Part shown: piece by piece, positions 1 to 51,887 of the stretch
How the letters are laid out: every line of letters starts with the position of its first letter
Position numbering within the stretch: the stretch's first letter is position 1
Assembly: GCF_010015445.1 (NCBI RefSeq)
Contig: NC_053127.1
Coordinates: 11,071,776-11,135,775, forward strand
Direction: 5' to 3'
Origin: Perca fluviatilis
Lineage: Eukaryota > Chordata > Actinopteri > Perciformes > Percidae
DNA length: 64,000 nt
Translations under genes and position numbers: made by a program
Notes under the pieces: model-generated
Told to the model about the DNA's origin: nothing
The model's database searches: none
What the model saw: the letters and a program-made list of their open reading frames with translations, nothing else

Positions 1-55
1 GCTTGCATACAAAGGCAGACAGATTACAAAATCATAATCACATATCGGTTGTATT

Positions 56-58
<3 letters not shown>

Positions 59-106
<48 letters not shown>
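59..106. repeat. (GA)n microsatellite
   Basis: About 24 uninterrupted GA dinucleotides. The Arg-Glu open frame across it is an artefact of the repeat. Confidence 0.97.
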
Positions 107-108
<2 letters not shown>

Positions 109-1461
109 ACTGTTGTGTCAAGGATTATATTGAGAAGCCAACCAGGTTTCACAGCCAGTTTGTGCATCACAAATCAATGTGGCTGAAGAGGCTGTTAAAT
201 AAAATAAACGGAGAAGTGATGGCAGATGTACTGCATTTAAACATTTAATTCCCCAGCTTTGAAGATGTGATACCATTTGTCAAAATCTAATTTTCTTCAG
301 AATGAATAGAATGTAGTGTGAAAGCAATGTAATAGTTCTAATAACACTGTCAACAATAAAACTAGGGGTTAAAAGGGTCAAATAATATAAGAAATGGACA
401 TTAGGGCTGTTCGTCACAATCCACCAGCTGGAATTAGTGCGTTTTAAAAGGATGCGATTATAAAAACAGTCACGCTGACACAATCAACATGCTCCTAAAA
501 ACAAACAGGCCCGGCCTATCACTTACAGTAACGTGAAGTAATGATAAAAAGCTGTTAGCTGAATTGCAAGCCTGACAGGAATCCTGAACGTTACGTAAGG
601 ACTATTTGTATGGCATATTCTGTGTTACCAGTCAGTGCACGGTGGAAATTTCCAAGAAAGGTGGGTGTGGGGGAGGGGGCATGCAGAAAAGGTCATACTG
701 TGGGATCAAACTCATAAAATTACAAATACATGGCATGCATCCCAGACTACTGATCCACTGGTAGGTTTCCAGGGCTGCACAGGGACTCGTGGTATCAATT
801 CCTAACATAAAATATTAAAAGAAAGAAAAAATCTCAATAATTCAACAGGCTAGAAGGAGTTAAAGTAAAAGTTGTATATCTGACTTGAGTGATCTGGTAT
901 AGTTTGCTCCTGGGCTGTGAGTTCAACCTTCTCCATTCCCAGATACGTGTGCCCAAATACAGAGTTTGAGACATGAACAATATCAACAACACAGAGCGCT
1001 AAGCTGTACATTCTCAGAGGATTTACTGCAGAATAGAAGGGGTTAAACATGTACATTCTGTTCGATATATTTATAGTGGAGCTGCTTACATTGAAAAAAG
1101 AAACCCTCAACAGATGCAACAACATAGTAACAATATACATACACGGCTAGTATATCAAAAATTCTGCCCTTCTCACCCCGGCCCATCTTAGCAAAGCTTG
1201 CATTGCACGACCGAACAATCGCAGTGACTTCAGCATAGGGTGTGTACACCCTTTCAGCAGCAAACTTGAACTTCAGCAACAATAGGCTGTTGTAAACAAT
1301 ACATGCTTTTGAATAATTTTTTTGAATTAGTCGTAAACTTTACGTTTTTAAAATTCTGCCCTTTTGACAAACAGCAGGTACATTTTTCAGCCACATTACA
1401 GTTGAAAATGCTGCCGGTGAGTTTTTTGTGGAAACTCATTTTTCTGTAGTGTAAACAATAA

Positions 1462-1462
<1 letters not shown>

Positions 1463-1525
<63 letters not shown>
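1463..1525. repeat. (AC)n microsatellite
   Basis: About 31 uninterrupted AC units. It generates Cys-Val open frames on the minus strand that are not genes. Confidence 0.97.
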
Positions 1526-1529
<4 letters not shown>

Positions 1530-2755
1530 GCTGCCCAATCATGTGGTGGTGTTGTGGTTTGACAAGTGATTTTCACCGGGCGGGTCAGCCACTGAACTTC
1601 ATTCTGTTGTTGATTACAGCTGCTCTCTATCAAGTAGGCTCTCTACCTTCCACACAGTAAAGCAAGGCTGTGTAATCAGTGTGCAGTGAATGTTTCCACC
1701 TCTGTGCTGAAAGTATCCACAGATCATCTGAATCATCAGGTGCATATAAGATCTACTTTTAAATTCATAACCCTCTTCACGACCTGACTAATCAGATTCA
1801 ATGCCGCTATTACACGGTTATACTTTTATTGCACGTATTGACACATCTTACCCTTGAAATCTAAACCGCTGTTCTATAAAGCATTGACTGTAAAAATCAC
1901 TTTTGACCACACACAGAAGGTCAGCTGATTGATAACCGCACTGTGGCCTTGTACCTGTGATTCATCGCCAATTTTAATGGAATTTCTAAGTGCATATCTT
2001 ATTTAGCTTCCTGATGCTTTAGCACTGTAAATAAAAAAACTGCTATTTTGAGGTCTGAATGGATGAAACACACAGGGAGCCTTGACCCCAGGATTACAAT
2101 AAAACTAGGCAGCTCTATAGATTAGGGGTTGCACTGAAACATCAGTGAGTAATCCAGGTAGGTTGTGCTATAACCCCTAGCATTGTCTCATATTGATTAG
2201 GCTATACAGAAACACATGGGATCAGTGTTTTTAACGTCTTGAATTCTTCCTGTAAGTAGACTTGAGGAGGCAAAGTTGTTTTTTGTACTACACTGGTTTT
2301 CTTATTGGACATTTGTTAACCGGTCATCCTGCCAATTTACAGATGAGCATCAGTCGTTGTAAAATCCTTTTTAGCAGACATAATGGCTTTCAACTGCCAA
2401 CATGTGTCTCCTTATAACCATTAGGAATTAAATTGATGGATTGTTTAGTGTTGTTGGTATGGTTATTGTAATTTTTTCTCTTCAGCAAACTGCACTACAG
2501 TTTACTTGGAAGAGGACTGAAGGCCTGAGTATATTTCAGTGTCTGAGAAAAGAGAAAGTAGGGTCTCAGAACTTTTTTGAATGCTGTTTTCAGTCTGAAA
2601 GCCTGAGGCAACATGGTCATGGTTAAATTATGTCACGTTAATTGTTGGTAGGAAATGAGAAGTGAACGGCAGCATGTCAAAGTCAAATCTTTTGCTGATC
2701 CATCCAACCACCCTGACCTTCTCCTTCTGTGGACTCTATAAAGTATTTTATATTA

Positions 2756-2756
<1 letters not shown>

Positions 2757-2803
<47 letters not shown>

Positions 2804-2804
2804 T
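2757..2804. repeat. (TAA)n microsatellite
   Basis: About 15 TAA units in downstream flanking DNA. No adjoining LINE tail was recognised here, unlike the similar repeat at 16984. Confidence 0.93.
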
Positions 2805-3344
2805 TGTATTATTTATACTAAGACTTTCTTTCTTAACTTATGTTACTTGGAGGACAGTCTCGGTCAGACAGCAACTTGCACGATTTAATTAGTTTGAAGC
2901 ATACGGAGGCTTTAACTTGTACAGTATTTTAAGGAAGTTATGACATTGTTCTCACCTGGCTGAATGATTAAAAGTAAAGGATAAATTCTCCAGATTTCGT
3001 TGTGTTGGAACTGCTTACGTGGTCGTGAACGACAACTGGACCTTCGCTACCCAACAGTTTTAAAATTATAATAAAGTGCAACATCTTCAGTTATCGACTT
3101 CATCTAAACATTTCTGTATACTCGCAACAATGTAAAATGTTGCTACATCCTTTATTAGATTCTCCACTCTTACTGTACCACCAAGGTGACTGTATGAAGG
3201 CTTCGTTTGTGCTGTTTCAGGGACTGGTGAATCACTGGTAAATCATTTTAGCAGCTGTAAAAGATCTCATCAAATAGAAAGCATTTGCTCCTTTTTTTTC
3301 TTCAATGATCAAACACGAAATCCGAATTATGAAGCTTAAAATCC

Positions 3345-3637
3345 AACACTACAATCCCCTTGATTTATTTAGTTGATTGAATTTTCCTTGAAAAAGAAAT
3401 GAGCAGCCATGCAACCCCTATTGTACATGTGAACACAAATATAAGGATATTGTTAACTGAGCCCTGTTGAGAGGAAATGTATTCCCAAAGAGGTGTCACA
3501 GGTCGCTGTGGCCAACATGAGGAAAATCCAGAGACAAAAAGCTGGGAGGAGGAGTATGGAAAATGAAGGCAGGAGTCCTATCTTGTGCAGCCAGCGGGGG
3601 ACGGGGGCCAACAGGTTGGACGACAGGATTTGGGTCT
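3345..3637 (-). other. doc2b: Probable doc2b 3' untranslated region
   Basis: Directly after the TGA the minus strand runs without splice evidence to a canonical AATAAA (3369-3364), giving a UTR of about 290 nt. A second AATAAA at 3156-3151 would give about 480 nt. The end is inferred only from these hexamers, so the boundary is approximate. Confidence 0.4.
3364..3369 (-). terminator. Candidate polyadenylation signal of doc2b
   Basis: This is a canonical AATAAA on the minus strand, 269 nt past the stop codon, and the first such hexamer found downstream of the coding end. An alternative lies at 3156-3151. No transcript evidence is available. Confidence 0.4.
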
Positions 3638-41561
<37,924 letters not shown>

Positions 41562-41792
41562 TTACATCTGAGAATTTGGCCAAATATTATTCCAACATCA
41601 GCATAATACAGTACGGAGTTATGCAGTTTAGAGTCTAAACACCTGCATTAGCACCTGGGGGGGTGTCACCATTCCTTTTTTTTTTTTAACCCATTAATTT
41701 GCCTGAACGTTTTCAAGATATGTTGTCATGAACCATGGTGTTGTTCAAAAGACATTTTGACCGAACAGTTGCACTAAACAAAAGGTTACGAG

Positions 41793-41935
41793 TAGGGATG
41801 GATACCAAAACCTGCTATTAAACAGCCTTGGTGCTAAATTATATAAGACCGCAGTATTGATAATCTCTGACTTTACCGGTTCTTTTATTGGTACTTTTTA
41901 ACGTTTTGGTGTAATTTTAATCATACCCGTCCCTA
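41793..41935. mobile_element. Short hAT-type MITE with slightly decayed duplication
   Basis: The termini tagggatggatacc and atacccgtcccta are imperfect inverted repeats 143 bp apart. The flanking octamers are GTTACGAG (41785-41792) and GTCATGAG (41936-41943), identical at six of eight positions and differing by two transitions. It lies about 300 bp upstream of the visible exon-1 acceptor. Confidence 0.65.
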
Positions 41936-42813
41936 GTCATGAGTCACCAATATCATGAGAAATCATCTTCCGGAGCACTTAAATATATCCATATAAAAAT
42001 CTATGACAATCTATCCAGCAGTTCTCAGACCTGGACCAAGCAGAAGAGTCTGACGATAACCCAGTAAGTAATGCCATTTGTAGGCAAAAATGATACAAAC
42101 CGTAACATACAGATACCATCAGATTAACATCAATTTGAGCTGTCTGTAGTTGTGATCTAAAAAAGTTAACGTTTTCACACAAGTGGACATTTGAATCTGG
42201 ATATGACATAACTTGTCTAACGAATTGTGGAAACCATAGCTTGTGAAATCCATTAAAAATGTCAGGAGCGTACAGCCTTCTGTCCAGTTTTCTTTAGCAC
42301 CTTTATTCCTTGTACTTCATTCAGTACAGTACAACCTCAGCTGGAAAGACGGAGGGTCTTGTCACCCTGAGAAACACTGAAGTGAATAAAGGAATGGACT
42401 AAAAGAAAATAGGTTTTAGAGAGCCCTTTTGAAGAGCAAATCAATGAGACTCAAAGAGTGAGCAGGAGGGAAAGGTCACTCGTACAGTGACCAAATTAAA
42501 CAACACCATGTGGGTGCCCACTGAGTAAAGTAAAGTGTAAGGACCTGAAGGTAAGATGTAGCGGGAATAAACAGAAGAAATTGAAACCTCTATCAAATCT
42601 CTACCCACACAGAACAGCGAGCACTAATAAGTTGAGTTTGCTTTTCTTTGACCTTGAGTGGTATTGAGGTTATTCAGGTTGCCAACTCCTTTTGAGATAA
42701 AGCTTAAATTGGGAATAAGTTTGGCCATTATCATATCGTAGATGTCAGGTGAGAGTACTAATGTCGTTAAAGTGTTGTTTTAAGCTTTAAGGAAAAAAGG
42801 TTTTGACACTCAC

Positions 42814-43139
42814 ATGTCAAACTCAAGGCCCGCGGGCCAGATCTGGCCCTTTGCAAAGTTTGATCTGGCCCTCATATCATTTTAGATTCACAATACATTT
42901 TGAACCGACTAGTTTTTGTCACTTTTTACAAAGTTCTGAGTGCTTTTTTCAACGTTTTTGACCCCTTTCCGTCGTTTTTGGCATTTTCTTCATTGTTTTT
43001 GTCGACCAAACTGTGAGAAGACATGCAATAATACAGTCAAAGATGTTTGACTCTTTCGATGACCTAAAGCAATACATGTCTGGCCCTTGGTGTGATTCTC
43101 ATCTTCAAGTGTGGCCCTTAGGGAAGTTGAGTTTGACAC
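42814..43139. mobile_element. hAT-like non-autonomous repeat (TGTCAAACTCAA termini)
   Basis: The left end atgtcaaactcaaggccc and the right end aagttgagtttgacacc are inverted, with subterminal ggccagatctggccc and ggcccttgg repeats. This is a familiar vertebrate hAT-type MITE layout. No transposase is present. Confidence 0.7.
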
Positions 43140-43337
43140 CCGTGCTCTAAACTGTATGTGCAAGGATTTCTCATAAGCCCAAGAGATAGTATAAGTCATG
43201 TGATCCTTCAAAACAAAATTACTATAACTAGTATTAGTATTAATGTTTTAACATACTGCTTGTGATATGTGTGTTAATTGGTATGTTAATAATACAGATC
43301 AATATGACCAACAAGATATGTCTTAAATGATTATTAA

Positions 43338-43883
43338 ATGCACAATATGTAATTTTCTGCCGCGAGGGGTCTCTCAATCAAACAAACAACAACAAAAGAT
43401 GCAGTTTGGTGACATCGTGAAGTAGTGTGGGATCATGGGAGTTTTTGTCTTCACCACCATTGCCGTCATTGCAGTCAGCGTCTCCTGGTTAGAATTCCTA
43501 TAGGGGGCTGCGAGCCGAGCTGCGGCTAACGTTTGCTCCGCTTGTTTCTCTGATAACTTAAGATCCAGACGTCCAGTGACTAAAATCCTTCATCAGGTTA
43601 AAATATAAAGTTAAAAACCACCAAGATCTAAAAAGTGTATCGTAAAAATGTAGCTTAAAACTCGATAAAAAGTACATTTCTGAAAGCTTCTGGCAGACAA
43701 CCACGCCATCGACAGGCGACCAAATGTAACGGACCCGTAACCTTGATTCAAATCACTGATTTCTCTGGGTTTGAACATTGTTGGAAACATTTGGGATAAT
43801 GTAAGTACACAACTCCATAAAATATATAACCTAGGTCAAGTTGTTTTTTAGACATTCACATGCAGAAAAAGTTGCATATATCT
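43338..43883. mobile_element. TTAA-flanked non-autonomous element
   Basis: TTAA occurs at both edges (43334-43337 and 43884-43887). The left edge reads ttaaatgcacaatatgtaat and the right edge, complemented, ttaaagatatatgcaac. The body is GC-richer (gctgcgagccgagctgcgg). TTAA target duplication fits piggyBac-type mobilisation, but no transposase is present. Confidence 0.6.
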
Positions 43884-46800
43884 TTAATCATAACTTCAAT
43901 CAGAGTTACTGTTTCAACCAATATAAATAAAGTAAGCAGAGTTTATGCACAAGATCTTGAGAAAGGACAGAAGACCAAGAACAAAAAGGAATCCTAAAGT
44001 GTCCAGAATAACTAAATCAAAAGGGGAGTTGCTGTTTGGTCTTTGAAGGGCTACTCGCCAGAGTCAAAGCAGAAGAGGCCTTTTGGTCCCTAGTGTCAGG
44101 CTTGAGAAAACACTGGATCTTACATTTCCCATGATGCAACTAAGCAAATATTTTGTCCCTGTCTGGTAAATAAATATGGATTTCAAACTCCCAGTCCTTC
44201 CTGAGTAAGCCTTGTCGATATCGCACTTTTTTCCCCCAGACGTTACAAAGCTCCTCCACAAACACAGAATACATTATACAACTGCTCTCACTGAGTAGTA
44301 CTTCCCATGACTAGTGAACTGAACTGCACTAAGCTGGGTGACTCGCAAAGGACAGGTGTTTTTTTTTGTTTTTTTTTAAGTGATTAGACTCTTATTAGCC
44401 TACAATCCTTTTTCATTAAAATCTGAAACTAAGCATGATTTTCAAAATCTTTTAATTTGTTGTGAATAATTAATTGTTTAGTCTATAAAATGTTGTAAAG
44501 AAAAGAAAAAAAAACGCCAGTCACGATTTCCCAGAGCCTTATTTGGTGTCTTCAAATATTTTGTTTTGTCTGATAATTCTCTATCAAATTATAATTTATA
44601 GCAATAAAAAAAAACATTTCTCCTTGACAAAATGAGCAATTTATCGATTACCAAAGTTGTTGATTTATTTTTGTTGATGGACTAATCAAATAATTTTCTA
44701 ATTGTTTTAGGCCTACTTTCGTCATTTATGTCTTTTAAATGGGCCCTTCTATCAAACCCACTCCACTTCCAGTTTGTACACAAACTCCAATTTCCAGTAT
44801 ACATACTTAGCCAATAAAGCAGATTCAGGTATATTTATATGCGGCTTAAAGAATAATAATGCTTATAAACCCCCTTGGCTTTATGATCTTACAATACAAA
44901 TATTTCATTTCTCATCTGGCAAATAATAAAGATAATTGAAAATATATTATATTTTAATAGGATCCAGTCTTTATGGTTCTTTATTTAATGGATCAAAAAG
45001 GAAAAAACAAAACAAATATGACGTCTATTCACCCACAATTATCAGGCTTAATAGAGGAGCTCGGCTCAAAGCCCAGCACTCAGCAGGAATTACTGGCAGC
45101 AAAATGACACTCAGCTGTGTCTCTAATAAGGCAACACTACTGCCTTAGATCCTGTCTGCACAAAATAGAAGCATGGCTTTCTTTAGCTGACTCTCAAACA
45201 CATTTTGATAGCACATGTCAGATATACTTAGATCTCTGACATCTCAAGAAAGGACACTTGAAAGTCCAGACAGAGACTACAGAATAAAAACAGACCATGA
45301 AATCAGTTTAAGTGGCTCTTTCTCTGGATCTTTTTAGATTTAATTTAGGTATGTCACAGAGACAGTTGTCTACATGCAGTAATATATCAAGTCAACAGGA
45401 TTACATTTGTTGTTAGATAGGACAGCTCCTATACGTTTAGGATTTTGTTGTGATTCTTTGACTTATTTTCAGTTAAACACAAAACAGAAATATTATGAGG
45501 AAGTCCCAGCATTGTGTTTGGTGGTAACAATTGTTATAGACACTGTGAGGAGTCTTATATTTTAATTTTACTTCGATTTTTCCACTTTTACCCATCTGTG
45601 CAAAAGAGCAGCTATTTGTATGAAGTTGATGAGCCACGACAATGTTCACACGATCTATACTGTATAGCCTGCTTTAAGTTGATGTTTTGATAAGTCTTAT
45701 GACATACTGTATGTGTCAACAAACCTATATATACAGCAACAGGTGTTTGAATTAATGTTGCAAAGCTCCACTGTAAGTGGTGACGTAGTCATGGGAAGTA
45801 AATTAAGGGCAGGGACACTAACAGATAATCCTCTCTGCTTTACATACAAATTATTTTATTCTTGATTTGTAACAGCAAATAAGGTGTCGATTTACTTGGG
45901 CTTTAGTGCTTGCTTCCCATAATTATGACTGTATAAACAAATTAAAAATCAAAACAGACATGCTATCCATGATAGAAACCTGATACTTTATTATAGATGA
46001 TAATAGATTGATTACATTGAATCATTTTTTAACCCAAAAATAATTCAAAGGTTTCCTCTCTTCCTACATACAGCAAATCACTTCTATTGATAAGATAGGA
46101 GAACGTGGATGTAGCCCGAGAGGCAAAAAGAATCCACAAACCACTCTCTGCACTGCTCCTTGCTGCTCATTAAGCTTAATTGCTGTCAGTGTAAGGTAAT
46201 TAGGTGACCCAGATGAGTTTATCAACATTGTCATCAACTCTCTTCTCTCATCTAGATTTTAGCAGCTGGACAGTCAGATGACACCTTTTTAGATGTAAAA
46301 GCTGAAACTTTAAAGGGATAGTAGTCAATATATTATTTTCATTATTACTTCTCTCGAACATTTCATTGTTCGAGTCAATGAGAGAGACTGCATCGAATTA
46401 ACACATTTTGACACGTTTAAATTTGGGGAAGAGCAAAGTAAATGAATATTTAACTAAATGCATCCGTAATGTCCCCATCTTTCTTTTACGATCATTAAAT
46501 GAGCATTCACATATTGCGAAAGGCCTTTATTTGAGACGGTAGTGGTAAAATGACGACCTCACAGTCAGACATGAAAGAAAACCAAACCGCGTCTGTCGAA
46601 ATGAGTTTTCATGGCCAAGTCGTGAGGTGCCAGAGGGTTGAACCGTACTGCTCGAAATGTATATATCTTATTTTAAAAGTTTCAAACATTGACATTCTGT
46701 CAGCCTTTAATGTGAAACCATTTGTGGCACAGTACAGACACAAACCCAAAGACTAAGTGTGCCCCTTAAACACAAGGCTGGAGGCTATATCATTGAGTAG

Positions 46801-47885
46801 GCCTTCGGAGAAGCAAAGGAATGAAACCTTATTTTAAATTACTTATAGTCAAAGATGCATGCATTGAGACATGCCTGCTCCCACGCTGAGAACTGTAATT
46901 CAAAAAAACCAATGCAAGGCAGAACTGAGAGGCAGAGGGGTCTGAAAATAAAGCAATACAACACGGTCAACATTCACTTTGCAACTCCAATCTCTGTGCC
47001 AGCCGTGACCCTTTCTCCCCAATCTTGTTTCTTATTTTCTCCCCCCCCTTATCCGAGGAGCAGCCTGGGTGAACTAAACATGGGAAAATATGCGGGTATA
47101 TATAACATGCTTGATCTGAAATACAAACACTTTCTTTTTCCTTTTTTTTTGTCTGTGCAAAAATAAACCAGCTCCTAAAATTGTTACTTTACTTGCAACT
47201 ACTTGTTCATTGATTTTCATTTTCTACTATTTACGGTATATGCTCCTTCTCAATTTCCTGCTGATATTTAGCCGTACGTTGCGACTATGCTTTCCACACA
47301 ACAAAGTTATTGAGACGGCACCATGAGAGCTGATTGGAGAGGTTAATGTGCTGTCTTCATCTACCTCTATTGTTGCCTTTACCAAACACCTGAGCTACCA
47401 TTTAAGCGGAGGCATATTATGTGGGGTTGGATTGGAATAAACAGGCAGCTGCGTCATGCTGCTGATTGCGAGAGGACACTGTGAATACTCGGTTGATCAT
47501 AATTACTGAGGGTTGGAGAAAAATGACCACTGCGAAAGGCAGATGGGTAACATGCATCAGTGTATCCACACGTCTCCCATCTCACACATACTCATTCATA
47601 ACGGTTCCCTTGAATAACAGCCTTTAAATGCTGTGGAATTAACTTGAGCTCTCTTTGTGTTGGAAAAGATGAACTTCCTTGACATCTTTCAGAGGAAGAG
47701 AGGGGTGTACTTGGGTTTGGCATGTGGTGGTGGTGTCCGGTTGGAAGCTGGAGTTGATCTGAAAACATCATAATGAACAGAAGAGTATGTGCGCTGAAGT
47801 CCCTTTCAAATACTGCAGGGAGGATGCATGAAGCTTTATTAACTTTAAATAAGAGACTTTCTACCATATACCACAGAAGTTTGAA

Positions 47886-48240
47886 TTAAAGGTGCAATAT
47901 GTAATACATTTACTGTATTTAATCCAAAAATAACCCCAGTATCATCAGATATTAAGGAAACATGCTAATTTGAAATACTATGTTTTCTGACAACAATGCT
48001 AATGCCAGAATTTTCTCCTTTTGAAATTTCCGTTGCGTGACTGTCTGTTTTTGTCAAGGCCTGTTTGTTGATATCAAATGCCTATTTTGACTGCCGGGCT
48101 GGGTTGCCAGATATAGGCCTACCTGTAAAAACGCAAACCCAGCGCTCTCCAGCTGTAATACAGCCATGGAAGCAGCAAACAAACGAATGGAGATAGATTC
48201 ATTCTACCCGCCCTAAAAAAAAAACTTTCCATCTTTCTAA
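47886..48240 (+). mobile_element. TTAA-started fish repeat
   Basis: Begins ttaaaggtgcaatatgtaat and runs through ctgggttgccagatatagg to cattctacccgcccta. It is similar to other teleost TTAAAGGTGCA repeats. The right limit is a guess. Confidence 0.5.
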
Positions 48241-48299
48241 ACATAATCAGAGACGAGGTAAAACACGGGTAAATACTGGAGATGGAGACCGCTTAGAGC

Positions 48300-48605
48300 C
48301 TAAAAGGACACTGAGTTGATCCTTCAAGAGTGGTCTCAAGACTTATCTGTTGATCTTACACTTAAAAAAATTATTAATTCTTAGAGTTATGATTTGTATA
48401 TTTTTGGTATTATTTTATTATTGATATTTTATATTGTATTGCCATTATTATTACTATTTTGCTTGATATTGCCTTAGCAACTTTTAAAAACTGTTTACTG
48501 CTAATTTTAACTATTGTAAGATAGATATATAGATAAAATATGATATATAGATCATATTTTGTCACTTTGGACAAAAGTGTCTGCTAAATACAATAACACT
48601 AACCC
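48300..48605 (+). mobile_element. 3' tail of a fish retroelement
   Basis: Ends in tttgtcactttggacaaaag followed by tgtctgctaaata, the familiar fish motif CTTTGGA(T/C)AAAAG(C/T)GTCTGCTAAAT found at repeat 3' ends. The upstream part has no readable protein remnant. Confidence 0.45.
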
Positions 48606-48861
48606 TTCCCAAAAGCTACAATAAAGCTGAGAGTAGTATATGCCCTGGGAAAGAGCACCAATACAAGAGAAGCTAATTAAGCTATTCAAGGAACACTGAT
48701 GCTTGTATCAACATTGATTTTATAGATTTATATATTTCAGCTACCCAACAGGCCAACCGGTAGCATTTTCAATATAAGCCTAAACAGTTAGGTTACCTGA
48801 CAGCCACTAACTTTAATGTTACAGCCAAACTGCTTGTTGTCGTTATGATGTGACTCGTGAG

Positions 48862-48968
<107 letters not shown>

Positions 48969-48971
48969 AAA

Positions 48972-49104
48972 CACACTCTCCTCCTTCCTCGGCTTCTTCC
49001 CTGTCATGATGTTGTTTCTGCTTCTCTGTACCCCGGACCTTCTGCATCGAGGAACAAACCTCTGCATATGTGCGCTTGCTCTACCAACTGAGCCAAACGG
49101 CCAC
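48972..49104 (-). mobile_element. tRNA-derived SINE
   Basis: On the minus strand it begins gtggccgtttggctcagttg with gtagagcaagcgc (A box region), then ggtttgttcctcgatgc in the B-box position and aggtccggggtac. The head is related to the copy at 40183, but the tail differs and runs into the CA microsatellite. It is a degraded copy, not a tRNA gene, because no acceptor stem closes. Confidence 0.7.
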
Positions 49105-50321
49105 ACGTCGTTTGTCCATTATAATGTGGATGCTAAACTTCCAGCATAAGCATAACTATTACCATAGACAGTTAAATAAATGGACCAGCAGATCCCGTTG
49201 TTCTGGACGGAGACCAGTGAAGGATATTAGAAGCACTTTTCCGGTGATGGCTGAGCGTTACTGCGCAGCTACAAACTGAGCTTGAAGACGTAGATGTGAC
49301 GTGAGCAACCTGTCTGAAAGTTGTAAGTCTTCTGGTAGCTGTGCCAAGAGAAATCTCAATCATTGCCAATCTTGCAGAGACGGAGAGCGTAACTAAAATG
49401 CTAGTTAACATTAGTAATTAAACTTAAACAGCTAATGTAAGTAAATGTAAGTAAACTGCCTGCGACCTTCTCCTGTACTGTAGTATACAAGGTTATTATG
49501 ATACTGATAGAAATGGTGTCCAAAACTAAAACAAATAATACCCAAATTGTAGGAATTATCCTTATTTTGTAACTGTAAAAAGCAACTTATCAATAATTTA
49601 TAATAATGACTCATTACTACAATTAGCTTGAGAATTGAAGATTCATTAAGATTCATGTACTGCACACCTCTAGCACCAGCAGAATCAACAAAGATTTCAT
49701 ATTTAGGTGTCCAGTTTTGTAGGTTTATTGTACTTGCTATTTGTAATATACAGTATACATGAATCCATATAATACAGTTTATATATAAAGCCTTAGAAGA
49801 ACTAATACTGTTCATGTGTATTTTCTAAGCCGTATGTCCCACATGGGTGCTTATTTTTCACAGTGCTATCGGCCTCTTTATCAGCCAGGGCATATGTCTT
49901 CATTATCATATCTGACTTGCCTGGTAACAGGCAGGTGGGGGAAGCATCAATCACCAGGAGCAGCAGATAACAGGATGGATGAGACGGGGCATTGATTTCA
50001 TTCAGAGGGAGCTGACACGCAGTCATGTTAAAGGGGTTAATACTTCAAGGGCCACCTGGGATCACTGGAGGTGTTTAGGTCAAGGCAACTTGAGGTGATT
50101 GTGGCGTGATGGAAGTAGGCTATACGGAGAGCCGGCAGGTGGGTCCCATTCATCGCCAATGAATGTCAATGTTGATGATCGAGAGGCTTAGGAAAGAGGG
50201 GGGTGGAGGTGGGGGTTATGTCGCAGGGTCACGATGGGACACGTTAGTTTTAATGTCAGTCGTGTCATTGATAACGTGTCATTGATTTAGTGGCGAAACT
50301 GAATAGGCAGGCGGATTTGTG

Positions 50322-50355
50322 ATTTTTTTTTTTTTTTTTATAATTTTTTTTTTTT
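50322..50355. repeat. Poly-T stretch
   Basis: Two T-runs split by ataa. It may be a minus-strand poly-A tail, but no element body was recognised beside it. Confidence 0.7.
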
Positions 50356-51887
50356 ATCTCCAGGAAGCTAAACTAAACTAGCATTTAAACAGCTATTGGG
50401 AGGTACTGTAACTTGCTTGCCATTGCACTACTGCTACATGCTTCTTCTTCTTTTGTTAAATCTCGCATGGTGAAGCAGCCAAACATAGAAGATGTAGCTA
50501 GGGCAAACGCTGCTTTCAAACAAAGATGTTTGTGCTGAGGTGGGAGGACAGATGCACCTTTATTGATATTTCAATGTTGTGCTCTTTATATTTGCACTCG
50601 TTCCTATTGTGTACTGCAACTGCTGCACAACAATTTACCTCGGGGTAAATACAGTTCTGTCTTATCTAAACCTCTGTTAATGCTGATAAGGGTTTAGTTG
50701 GCAGAGGTGCACGCACACAATACACCTTTTTATTAAGTTTTTCTGTTTTCTACACTTGTTTTTTCATCTACTGCAGATTGATATGTGCATTGAAATGCAA
50801 TTTTAAATGTGACAGAGAGATTAAATTAATTACAAATTCAACAAATCTCTGAAATTGTTAAAGGACTTTTTGGGAAAGGCAGGACGCTGCTACTGTAAGC
50901 AGAAGAAAGGCATTTTGGTTTAGGAAAAGCGGGTTCACCAAAAATATAAATTACCACAACTAATTACAAATAACTACCTGAACAACACTGATTCATGATG
51001 GCTAACAGCATCTTGTATAATAAGGATGGAGTGTGCAGTCCAGTGTAGTCAATCACTACATAGCTTTGCATGCTCTTGTAACTATTTGTTATTGAAGTAG
51101 TCGCTGAGTCATTATTCAGAATATCATGACTGAACATCCAAATAAGAATGGGACCAACAACACAGTCAAAGCATTACACATATTCACAAGAAACATTTCT
51201 TTGTTTTGTTGGAATAACATTACAATGATATAGCGAGGGAGCTCAGAGGGGGGTTAGCCAAGGGTTGGTGATGGTTTCTATCAGGGTTCACTGGGTCTGG
51301 ATGTTGGTTGGATAAGGCTAAGTATTGATTAGTACTGTAGGGACTGGTTGGGATTTGAGCTTATCTCAGTGGCTTACCTTCTTGTATCTGGGGACAGGAA
51401 GCTGTTTTTTCCAGCACACATAAAGCAGCAACACACAGAGATGATGAGAGCATGCAAAAGAGTAAAAGTGGAGGAGAAAAAGAAAGATAACATTGATCAT
51501 GTGAAATCAAAGTGGAAGCAATTAAATGAACATGCAAAAACTAAAAGAAGTAGAAGCAGTCTGTTTGGTTTTCACAGCCCAGGGCACTGCTGAACTATAT
51601 AGGCCTATACAATGATAAAGCTTGATAGAGGATGACGTAAATTGGAGTAGTATTTTTGTGTTTAAATTGTCTGTTTAGATTATTTTATTGGATTGTGCAC
51701 TTGTCTATGGTAAAGACTCAGGGTAGGTCAAGCCCAGGCTTTTTCCTATCCCTTTTCAAACAGGTCTAGTGTGTGTTATGTTAAATTTTGTTTTTATTCT
51801 TTTTTTTTTCTTGTTGTTTTGCCACATTGCCGGTTTGTAATTTGGTAATAAAAATACTAGTCTCTTGCCGTTCCTTAAATTTGTCTG

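Larger units (their letters stand above)
1..3344. other. Downstream flank of doc2b without a recognised gene
   Basis: AT-rich sequence holding three microsatellites (59-106, 1463-1525, 2757-2804). One somewhat GC-richer open patch on the minus strand (about 1147-1265) is treated in the findings. No exon of a neighbouring gene was recognised. Confidence 0.6.

Noticed and set aside
51348..51593. 81-residue Lys-rich plus-strand frame
   Set aside because: No family resemblance, no splice or promoter context, within an AT-rich intron.
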